A stretch of 64,000 nt of DNA from Apostichopus japonicus (taxonomy: Eukaryota; Echinodermata; Holothuroidea; Aspidochirotida; Stichopodidae): assembly GCF_037975245.1 (NCBI RefSeq), contig NC_092572.1, forward strand, positions 6,277,501 to 6,341,500, written 5' to 3'. The position numbers and the translations under genes were made by a program. Shown piece after piece: positions 25,198 through 35,064 of the stretch (position 1 is the first letter of the stretch; each line of letters opens with the position of its first letter). Under the pieces are notes generated by a model. It was not told where the DNA came from, ran no database searches, and saw only the letters and a list, made by a program, of their open reading frames with translations.

Positions 25198-25917
25198 ACT
25201 GAACTTAATGGAAAAATAATACATATCAGTTCCAACGAAAATAATAACAAAACCGCGGCGCGGGTCGACCGAATACAATTTGAGAACGAAATTGTCTCCT
25301 TGGGGAACTTCTAAGGCGGTTCACTTCACTAAGTTGGGGACGTCTCTGGATTGGGTGGTTGTCTGGACAGATCGCGATTCGAGGAAATAACCTCTTGGGG
25401 CGTCCCAGCTTGGGGCGTCTCTATGAGAAACTGTTCATCACTCTGGTTGGGTCATCGCAGGGGTTCACTTCCGGATCCAAACATTGAATTAAAATGGGAA
25501 TTTATAGTTCAGTTCCATCACAACAGAAAATTATAGGGTTGCCAGATATTAGCACAGGGTGAAATATAGTTCTGCCTCCATTGGTACAGCTCAGGGTGAT
25601 AAACTTCTATTAAATATGTAATTTCCTTGTAAAACAGTTCCAGGTTTTTACTAAAATAGAATATCCATTTGTAGAACAAGCTCCAGGTATTCCCTAAACT
25701 TATACAAAAACTTCATGGGTAAATAGCTTCAATTAAGTGTCCATTTAACTTGTAATTAATTTAATACTGGTCCTCTACTCTATTACCGGTGAAGTTAGTC
25801 TAAGAAAATAATTATGATCTCGTGCCCAACCATTTCAAACTTAATCCTTCCCCTCTTCTCCTCTAACTACTATGAACTTAACTCGGCGTCAGTGTCTTAT
25901 CTTAATTTCCCCCTACC

Positions 25918-26042
25918 ATGCTCCATCCCATAATAATTAGAATACATCCCATAATAATAAGAATACATCCCATAATAATAAGAATACATCCCATAATAAT
26001 AAGAATACATCCTATAATAATAAGAATACATCCCATAATAAT
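25918..26042. repeat. 21-bp VNTR in left LTR, about six units
   Basis: The unit is 'cccataataataagaataca' plus one base, with a few substitutions. The right LTR has about five units at 36115-36220. The peptide-like repeats seen in both strands are translations of this VNTR. Confidence 0.9.
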
Positions 26043-27365
26043 AGTACAAGGCAGCTCACACATGACCACCTTAAAACAATTAAACACAAAGCTTGGTTCA
26101 TTGAATATTCATGATTTAGCCTTTGTCTCAACTTCCCCCCTCCTACTCTAGACCAGCTTGCCCTCCACTTCCTGGTATCCGAGGTCCAGTGACCAACCAG
26201 CTGTCAATTAACACTTAATACATAATTTACCAGACACATTACTTAATTTATGGTGTCCTTTGGTACATTTAAATAATCATCTATCACCGAAACATTCCTA
26301 TCTAACCAAACAAAAGTTATAAAATTGTCTATTTAACCCACAGTTCTGAAAAGGGATAGACTCTTGGAGCCACTCATATATTCCTAGAAAATAGGACCAC
26401 GCAAAACAATTACTTAGCTTTAGAAAAATACAGGTCACACAGGGCCACCCGACCACTAACTGTTGCCTGTAGTAGTTAGCAATAAAAGTGAAAATTAAGG
26501 GAACTCATTAATCTACCAAGTAAAGATTATTCATTGTCAAATGAATTAAAACAAACAAACAAAAGAAAATAATCAAATGAATGAAAACAAAAGTAAAAAA
26601 AATAAAAGAAAATAATAACTATACAAAACATTAACCAGGTTATGCTCTGGTTACACAATGACAAATGACGTAAAAAATTCGAGATGAAACAAAAATATTA
26701 GAGATATAACGTTGGGATTTCGAGATAAAACATTTTCCACTACCAAATATTCCAATAAATCAACCTTTTTAAGCTCCGTCGGCGTTTCCCCTACTTTTAG
26801 AACCTACTCCATTTCCATAAGGTTACTATCTAATTACTTCAATGTGTTTGTTTATGTGTTTTTTGAAACAACAATACTGTGGCAATATTGGGTAACAGAA
26901 CAAGCTAAATATAGGAAGGTAGACATTTTCTGACAGGTTTCCGAGTTACCAGATCGTGGCAGTTCAGATAAAAAGCATTTTACATATAAAAGATATACAA
27001 GGGTAAAGACATTGTAATTTTATTCAAAGTGACCAAAAGTTAAAACTAAATAAGTCATAATTTTAAATTGCAAAAGAAAAAAAAAGAAAGAAAAAAGGTA
27101 TGTACACATTTTCAGATGTTACATGATACAAAATTTAGTTATCTTTGCTATCGTGTCATCATTCCACATGTATTATGTCAGTCGCTGTCGAAATGTTTTC
27201 GGCAACTGGGAAAATACTTCTATCTACCAAGTAAAGGTTATTCATTTTCAAATGAATAGAAACAAACAAACAAAAGAAAATGATCAAATGAATAAAAACA
27301 AAAGTAGGAAAATAAAAGAAAATGATATCTATACAAAACATGAACCAGGTTATGCTCTGGTTACA

Positions 27366-27380
27366 CTTTCCCCCTGCCTC
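27366..27380 (-). other. Polypurine tract of the retrotransposon
   Basis: On the minus strand 'aggcagggggaaag' runs directly into TGTAACC, the start of the 3' LTR. This is the expected priming site for plus-strand DNA synthesis and fixes the inner LTR boundary. Confidence 0.75.
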
Positions 27381-27913
27381 TGGAAATGGCTCCTGACATT
27401 TCACCTTAAAACAAGTCACCACCACCTGTGACTTTTTTTCAAAGCACTTAGTGACATAAAACACTTTTTTTTAGTTGGTAATAAATCAATTCATGACACT
27501 CATAGACAATCTTGAGAGCAAACTGTGCAAAATGCAATCAATATGACAAAATGTTAATACTCCTTGCAATTAATAGGACCGTTTCCCACCATAACATTCA
27601 CTGTTTCAACCACGGAGAACAGGTTTCCTTCGTTAAATTTCACAGAAAAGGTATAAACAATTAGTTTCCTTAGTTCACATCATGTACAATAGATATAAGT
27701 GGATAAATCAACCACAAATAGTTTGTCAGAAAAAAAATAGTAATTGTTTCTATTGGTTTCAACACACAAAACAAAATATGACCTTGTAATCATATGAAAA
27801 TAAATGTAATGAGTTATAAGTTATTTACTCAACACGTCTTTGCCGATCTGTTTCCAGTGTAGCATATTGTAACAGACAAATACTAACAGATCATATCGTT
27901 TCATCTGCAACAG

Positions 27914-28171
27914 TTAAACATTGGCTACCAAAGAGCAAATGGCCTTAGAAAACTCTTTTGGGAGGTCCCTACATGACAATAAAAAAATAGTTTTCTCTTC
28001 CCAGGAGGGGCTAGTAACCTTACATTGGTTTGCTATGTGAGCATGTGACACACCTTTGCGTCGTGCTGCCAATCTTGCCGATCGTCTAGTCGGTTGCACT
28101 GCGTGCCGTACTCGTGATCCCAGCACAGGGCCTGTTGGGGTGGACTTAGTCTTTGTCTTTGGGGATCGGGG
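27914..28171 (-). pseudogene. C-terminal end of Pol
   Basis: A basic tail with RRSARLAARRKG is typical of the last residues of Ty3/Gypsy Pol. It is separated from the upstream part of the tail (29340 and beyond) by the 1,150-bp element at 28181-29330. It closes with an ordinary stop in AT-rich sequence. Confidence 0.5.
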
Positions 28172-28180
28172 TGCCGGTAT

Positions 28181-29330
28181 GCGAGATTTTTTCCCAGCGC
28201 GGTAAAGGCCATCATTTGCATACCTCGCTTCTTATTGGCTGGGGTCCGTATACATAAGATTCTTTACAATATCAACTAGCAGCCGATGCACTGAATCGCT
28301 CATCATATATCACATTTCACAAGGTCACTTCGCTACACTCACAATCAACCAAAAAAAAAAAAAACAGTCTAGCAGCAGAATGTACAATGGTGCGCGTTTG
28401 AGTAGAGTTAATATATTTGTCGGTGTCTTGTACCCCGGTGTAGAGGATCTGTGGTTATGTATCGCACAACTCTGTTGCTGTAAATTTAAAGAAGTTAAAT
28501 CAAACCGGAACAGTTTGAAGATGATACAAAACAGCACCATATAATATAAAGACAATTTCTGTGTTCAATAACTATAATCCACAGTGGCAGTGGTACAACC
28601 AACATGCATGACTAAAATTCAAGGCGTAGATTTCGTAGTATATTATCTGAAAACCGTGCCAAAGGCAAAGGGTTATAATAAACCGTTGCAAAGGGTCATG
28701 AATTTGAAATTCAAATCAATGTCTTTGCTCAGAATTAAAGTCTATCAGATTAAAGATTAAAAGCAAGTTATTAGTCAACCAGAAACGGTCAAGCTGTCCT
28801 ATGTTTTTAAACAGTTTTGAAGCAATCAAACGCCTGGTACTTATCTGAGTACATTGCCATCGCAGTACTCTGTACAGCAAGTTCCAGCATCACCTCGAAG
28901 CTTCACCCTCGTCAAAACTAACTAATTCGATTTATTGGCTTTTCAGTTTTGGATCATCAACTAGTAAGTAATTATTACCTTCAAAGAAGGACAGTCATCT
29001 ACAACGAGACGTGTACACTCACAGTCCATGGTCGCAGTATTGTTTTTCGAACTTATGGATGTAAATGTACACAAACAAGTCCACGCAAAAGCAAAGCAAA
29101 AACATTTTAACAAATATTTTAACAACGTTGTCTCAAGACAGTCACCAGTTCATACAGCACGTGTATGCGAATCACGATCCACTGCTTGCACGTGTATGTC
29201 GATGTACATACACACACGCATAGCGTAAGCAAGAACTTCCCAATTCAGTATCAACAGTGCAAGACTGCAGCCAATGAAAAGCGAGGTATGCAAATGATGG
29301 CCTTTACCGCGCTGGGAAAAAAAATCTCGC
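28181..29330. mobile_element. TIR element in pol with 9-bp target duplication (MULE-like?)
   Basis: Inverted ends of about 60 bp start GCGAGATTTTTTCCCAGCGC and continue through GGTAAAGGCCATCATTTGCA. They differ by a two-base change in the T run and a few substitutions further in. The 9-mer TGCCGGTAT flanks both sides (28172-28180 and 29331-29339). Removing the element rejoins a proline-rich Pol tail. Nine-base duplications with long terminal repeats are usual for Mutator-like elements, but eight-base families such as P or hAT are not fully excluded. No transposase frame is visible in the 1,150 bp. Confidence 0.82.
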
Positions 29331-29339
29331 TGCCGGTAT

Positions 29340-30738
29340 AGGCGGTGTCTCGGTCGGTGGGGTAACAGCTTCTGGCTCCACTGGGATTCTTCTGTCTTCC
29401 AAACTAACGTTGTGCTCCGCCTCTTCCAATGTAGCATGCGGAGTAGTCACTTCTTGTTCCTTTAATATTCTGGGAACCTCCTCAGGGGTTTAACAAGCTC
29501 TTGACCTTCTAGCTGGTACAGGCCTTGTTACCAATGCATACCAGGATGACTGATCATCTGTATCACTATCCTCTGTAACGCCAACTAAGGGTTTATCGTG
29601 GTAACATTGTCTTGGTCTGGTTTCTTTGGGGTTCTGGGGGTCACATGTATTCATGGATTCTGGAATAGGTAGCAATATTTTTCTGTGTAGTATTCGCCTC
29701 TTCTCCCAAGCTCTTGATCTACCACATACACAGGTATATCGAGGTTAACTCTCCTTAAAATTTTGTAAACCTCTTGACCCCCACGATCAGCTAGCTTTTG
29801 TTTACCTCTGGGGTGCACATTCCTCACTAGTACTTTGTCTTCTGGTTCAAGCTCATTTCCTTTAGCCTTGGAGTCATATACGTGTTAGTTGTGTTGTGCT
29901 CTCTCTTTGGAGTGTTTTGTAGCTAGTTGGTGAGCAAATTCTAGTTTTTCTCGTAGTTGCTCCGCATACTTATGGTGAGTTCTTGTGGATATAACTGGTT
30001 TAGGGAGTTGCATTGCTACATCAGATGGGAGGATCGGGTTTCTACCAAACATGAGGAAATAAGGTGAGTACCCAGTACTTGAGTGTTTAGTAGCGCTGTA
30101 TGCATGACATAGTGGAGCTACAAACTCTTTCCAATTTGCTTTCTTCTCTTCAGACAGGGTACCTAACATGTCAAGAAGGGTTCGATTAAATCTCTTACAG
30201 ATTGGGTTGCCTTGGGGTGATAGGGTGTTGTCCTGGACTTTCTTATTCTTGCAATCTTGCAAAGATGTTGGATCACTTCACTCTCAAAATTATGGCCTTG
30301 GTCAGAATGTAACCGGGTTGGGAAACCATAATGTACAAAAAAATTATCATATAGGACACGTGCTGTAGTACGAGCCGTCTGGTCTCTCGTGGGGAACGCC
30401 TGGGCATACTTCGTAAAATGGTCTGTGACTACCAGAATGTTCTCGTACCCTCCGTTTGATTGCTCAAGGGATAGATAGTCCATACATACCAGCTCCATTG
30501 GGGAAGATGTGTGGATGTTGACCAGCTTCGCCACATCTCCTGCTTTCTCATGTGTCTTGCGACGGATATATCTACCACACGATTTGATATAGTCGCTCAC
30601 AACACCTGCCATCTTTGGCCAGAAATATCTTTCCCGAAGTAGCTCTAATGTCCTTTCTTGACCCATATGTCCTACTTCATCGTGCAGTCCAGCCACAGCC
30701 GTACCTCTATACAGTGGAGGTAGGACAAGCTGATACAC
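29340..30738 (-). pseudogene. Integrase region of Ty3/Gypsy Pol, inactive
   Basis: The N-terminal HHCC finger is visible as HDEVGHMGQERTLELLRERY, but its last cysteine is replaced (CGRY instead of CxxC). The core shows the first acidic residue in CMDYLS and the second in HSDQGHNFES. The expected glutamate before RFNRTL is a lysine (CKRFNRTL), and a frameshift lies just upstream near 30200. A GPY/F-like stretch follows (about 29700-29880: EDKVLVRNVHPRGKQKL). Integrase would insert the cDNA into host DNA; with the catalytic triad broken this copy cannot. Confidence 0.85.
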
Positions 30739-30883
30739 ATTCTCTCCCTGGGGATCGTTATAGCATCGGTACAGTACTCCATCTTTTAAAAGAAATTTAT
30801 CCCAATGTCGGAGTAATTGTTTAACACTGGGCGTTTCTGCTACGTACAGTCTTCGATTTGGGGGAAGACCTCTCTCTAGGTAC

Positions 30884-33410
30884 CTAATTTACTCGATAGA
30901 TATCTGGATCTCGCTTCTGTCGATTCTGCCATAAATGGGGGTCGCCGCTCATCAGAGACTGGGGTTGATTTAAGTCAGTATCAGTACTACCATTACATTC
31001 CATATCTAATACTCTTGTTTGGGAGCACAGGGTCTCTACCATGGAGAGTGGGTTCTCTCCAACAGTGTACTTTGATAGCAAATGAACTTCACATATTGCT
31101 CGTACTGTGTCTCCAGTTAGGGTGTGGGGGTCGTCGGGGTGGGGTCTGCGGGACAATCCATCTGCATCTCCATTCCTCTTACCTGGCTGATATTGAAGGT
31201 CATAGTTGTAGGTGGATAGAACTGCCAACCAACGATGTCCTGTAGCATCAAGTTTAGCTGTTGTATTTACATAGGTGAGCGGGTTATTATCTGTCAGGAC
31301 AGTAAATGTACGACCGTAAAGGTACTCCTTAAACTTCTCCGTCACTGCCCACTTCAGAGATAGAAATTCCAATTTATGTGCAGGGTAGTGCATTTCACCC
31401 TTTCTCAGACCTCTGCTCGCATATGCTACTACCCTCTCTTTCCCATCTTGTGTCTGGTATAATGCTGCCCCCAGCCCCAGTCCACTGGCATCAATGTGTA
31501 ACATGAAGGGCTTAGAGAAATAGTCCTTGATAAATCTACGGTAATAACCTGTAAATCCTAAAAATGAGCGTACGTCGTGTACACTACGGGGTACGGGCCA
31601 TGTCTGGAGTGCTTCAGTTATACAGATTTCAGAAAAGTTGGTATCATCTGAAAGAACAACCCCAGAAAAACCTTTATCATATATTTTGAAGTCAATTTTG
31701 AAGTCATTAGTGATTTAATTGGGTATTTTGTTGTTTTCCATTTAAAACATGTGTGCGTCCTAATTTGCATATCATAATTTGCATATAATTTGCATTTTTT
31801 TTAAATTTATCAATTCCAAATTTTGTTCCCTATTGATCTAAATAAACCTTAAGGCCGTAATCTTCAAGTCTCTGGAAAACTGCTTTCAATCTCTCGAGGT
31901 GTTCTTCAAAGGTATGAGAAAAGATAATATCGCCAAGGTACACCAGACATTGTTGAAGGTTAAGGTCACCCCGTACACATCTCCATGAGCCGTTGAAAGA
32001 TTGCAGGGGCATTAGTTAGACCAAACGGCATGCGGTTACACTCATAAAAACCAAAGGGCGTCGTGAAGGCTGTTTTGTACTTCTCTTTCTCTTCAACCTC
32101 TATCTGCCAGTATCCACTTTTAAGATCTAGGGAGGAAAACCACTTAGCAACTGCCAGGGCATCCAGACTCTCTTCAGTACGAGGTAGAGCGTACCCATCT
32201 TTAATTGTCTTGGCATTCAATTTACGATAATCTATACAAATCGAAGGGTTCCGTCCTTCTTTCTCACTAAAACTACAGGGGATTTAAATGGGCTACAGGA
32301 GGGTCGAATAATATCACCATCATCCATGTCCTTCAACAATTTTCAAAACTCCTGATAATCAGCTGGGGGTATTTGCCGGTGTCTCTCCTTAAAGAGGGTT
32401 GGGTCACTTAGGAGGATAGTATGTTTCACTGCTGTCGCACAGCCTAGATCGTTTTCATGCTTAGAGATGACCGCTTCATGTTTCCGCAATAGTGTCTCTA
32501 TCTCTTTAAGTTGTGGTGGCCCGGTGGGGTCAGCAGGGATTGGTCAATGTCAAATTCGTCGAACGTTATCTCCTCACTTGGACTCTGTACGTTGGTGCTC
32601 ATACTCTGCGCCTTTTTTCTCTTCCAGTTTTAGACACTGGAGCCTGCACTCCATCTACTCTGTGGATTTGACACACTTGCTCATTTCCCTTCAGGTAAAA
32701 CATCCTTCGTGGAAATATTGGTAATTTTTAAAGGGAAAGTCTTGACTCTTTGGGATATATCGATAACACCTGGACTAACAATCAGTCCCGAAGGCAGCCG
32801 GTCGTCTGGATCATATTAGGGAATTACAAAAACTCTCTCTCTCCTTTAGAGATCGTCTTCCTTGCCCTCCCTTTTACCAGAATTGATCTACCAGGTTGGA
32901 TCTTGACACTGCTATGGTGGTCGAGGTATACCCTCCAGCCACTCTCTTGTGTATGGACCTTGGACTGTAACTCTCTATAGGCTGTCTGCCACGCTGAGGG
33001 AACTACGTTATGTTGTAAAAATTGTACCCCAAGGCATTTTCTACATTTTTCCATACAGCGGGATATGATATTAGTACCAAGAAGTAGGGGCACACCTTGG
33101 TTGTAGGGAGTGTCAAGGACAATAAGGGCACAGGTTTCATACTTCTCATCTCTAAGGGTCACATGGTCAGGGAAGGTTATTGTTACTCTCACGTAGCGTA
33201 GATATGCCACACTATGCCCCCCCCCCCTTTTAGGTCTCCTAAGGGCATGTAGGAGAGATATCTCTTGTAGAATGAATTAGCTATCATGGTCACTTGGGAT
33301 CCGGTGTCAATGAGGCTCTTGCAGTAGACCCCATTAATTATAGCCGCACTCTCTGATACATCTCCCACAATCTCGTCTACATGGGGGTACTCCTGGGGGC
33401 AAGGTCGGTT
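30884..33410 (-). pseudogene. Protease, reverse transcriptase and RNase H of Pol, inactive
   Basis: The aspartic protease motif DTGSQVT is intact (about 33288-33308, minus). LLLGTNII follows near 33090. Reverse transcriptase begins near 32450 with SPFKSPVVLVRKKDGTLRF and continues with WFSSLDLKSGYWQIEVEEK and MPFGLTNAPAIFQRL. The catalytic YxDD box reads YLGD, so one essential aspartate is missing, and a frameshift lies near 31990. An AT-rich block (31640-31846) replaces part of the palm/thumb. A second deletion joins GYYRRFIKDY directly to SKPFMLHIDASGLGLG, the RNase H start, leaving out the usual linker of several dozen residues. RNase H itself continues to about 30884. The tally of lesions shows a dead copy. 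Confidence 0.87.
31640..31846. other. AT-rich block replacing part of the RT domain
   Basis: About 200 bp with repeated 'aatttgcatat' words interrupts homology between LERLKAVFQRLEDYGLK and ITEALQTWPVPRSV. It does not encode RT residues. No inverted ends or target duplication are clear, so its origin is unknown. Confidence 0.5.
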
Positions 33411-33418
33411 TGGGCCAC

Positions 33419-34717
33419 TTAATGCTCCCCGGGTAGAAGTGACCGTGGGGAGTTTAAATTAACCTGGGTTGGGGTTCTGCAAAACGTTGCTATGTGGACG
33501 GACCGATTGCACCTAAAGCATCTGGTCTGGGGGCTCTGACGAGCCAGGTGTCCTACAACCCCACATTTAAAACATTTTGGGGGCACCCTGTTCATCAAGG
33601 GGGGTATATAATTTGACATACGGGGGTTTGGGGTTGATTCCTCGCTCTCCTGTCTGCCTGCTCTTTGGAGCTCCTCAAGTGTCTTGGTAAGCTCCCTAAC
33701 CTTTGCCTCCAAGTCAGGGACCACTGGGGACGGGGTTGCCGAATGCATTAGCACTCTGCCAGTCTGGGTATTTCTTTTGAGGTGTCTCCGGTCAGCACAC
33801 TCTTGTTCGACCAAACGTGTCAGCCGAAGGAGATCTCCAAAGTTTCTCGCCTCTTGGTAGTTGTGCCGAACGGCCCCCCTTATGTCATCGTCCACGAGCC
33901 CCTTCCAAAATACTACCCTAAGGGTCCGGTCCACCTCTTCTGCAGAGATCCCTCCTCTGTCTCTGGCCTTCATGACAAGGCTTTCTAATCTACACCCAAA
34001 TGCTGCAGTTGTTTCCCCTTTCTGCTGGTGTGTATTATAGGCCTGTTCTAGCAAGTCAGCCCCTGATTCCACAGTTCAATAAATCCCCTCCAGCTTTTCA
34101 ACTATTTCCTCAATACTTGAGTTTGGGCCTAAATGTCTTACTACCCTGGCCGCTTGGCCCCTCAGGGAATTCCTTACTGCATTTCTATAACCTCCTTAGA
34201 GTGCACTTCTTGTTGCAGGAGACAAGAGATCTCGTACTCCCTCATCTCACGCTTAATTTATTGTTGGTCTCCCCAGCAAAGACCCAAATTCTTGAGGGTT
34301 GGATGATGGTGGTCCCCAAGGGTTGGCGAGCTGGGGGAACTGAACCCGCTGAGGATAAGCTCAGGTTATCATCTTTTTGCACTGTGTAACCTGCTAGCTT
34401 TAAGGATTGATCATGTCTTGTCGAGACATCTCGCTTGAGGGGCTTTGTATCGAAAGGCTGAGGGAAATTCCCTTGAAAACCTCATCCTTCAGATCTGTCA
34501 CTGCCTTTTCTGCTATCTCTGCAGACACATACTCACACAAACCAACGCTAGGGTTACCATTAAACCTGAACGAATTTACTTCCCCTACTCTACCCATATA
34601 ATTCTTCAAGTCTTCCAAGTCAATGTCCCGGGGGATACCCTTAACAGTTACAACCTTACCTTCCATGGTTTCTATGGTAACACGGGAGAAGACTGGAGTA
34701 ATAAATTTAGTGTACAC
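33419..34717 (-). pseudogene. PNMA-like Gag: RRM-like domain, capsid, zinc knuckles
   Basis: Three parts are readable. The first (34717-34400) has VVTVKGIPRDIDLEDLKNYM, a variable loop, and GLCEYVSAEIAEKAVTDL. This spacing of a beta strand, helix and RNP1-like strand fits an RRM-like fold. The second (about 34190-33780) is a capsid C-terminal-type region with SLRGQAARVVRHLGP, a TVESGADLLEQAYNT block and GETTAAFGCRLESLVMKAR. The third (33610-33480) is two knuckles, CFKCGVVGHLARQSPQTRC and CFRCNRSVHIATFC. The first knuckle is imperfect at its last cysteine. An RRM-like domain followed by this capsid is the layout of vertebrate PNMA proteins, which derive from Ty3/Gypsy Gag. Frameshifts and stops between 34072 and 34400 break the frame. 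Confidence 0.72.
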
Positions 34718-35040
34718 TCAGAAGGTCAAATGTGTAAAGGCATGTGAAGGAATAATGGTTGTAAACTTTTTAGGGTTCTACTGTGCAGTAAGCTATTCTA
34801 GAAACTTCTCTGCAGAGACTGAGATGTATACTACACGCTCAGTTGTAACATTGGTGGAATTACTCATATAATATAACTTGTGAAAACTGGAACATAAGAT
34901 ATGGATGCAAACTCTGCTCTCACCTTAAAGGCAATTAAGTTGAAAATGTTTGACATTTAAAATAACATTGAAATTAAGTATGACTGGGTGAACATGTCGC
35001 CTTCTCAATGACCTAATCTCAGAGAAATAAATTGTAATCA

Positions 35041-35060
35041 GGTCCCATAAACGGGCTCCA
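35041..35060 (-). other. Primer-binding site next to the 5' LTR
   Basis: On the minus strand TGGAGCCCGTTTATGGGACC begins four bases after the LTR end (..GGCTACA at 35065). TGG followed by the complement of a tRNA 3' end is the expected arrangement. The tRNA species cannot be named with confidence. Confidence 0.6.
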
Positions 35061-35064
35061 ATTA

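Larger units (their letters stand above)
24520..27365 (-). repeat. Left (3') LTR, missing its outer end
   Basis: It aligns by eye with 35265-37398 over its length except for the inserted hAT-type MITE. Its outer part, equivalent to 35065-35264, is absent and is replaced by unrelated sequence with a TA run. The inner end is GGTTACA at 27359-27365, next to the polypurine tract. The terminal stretch of about 143 bp (27222-27365) is a second copy of 26512-26655. The other LTR does not show this second copy. Confidence 0.8.

Noticed and set aside
25902..26151. Regular 21-bp repeats that might suggest a CRISPR array or a repeat protein
   Set aside because: Units are contiguous without spacers, lie inside a retrotransposon LTR and are repeated in its sister LTR. 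This is a VNTR.
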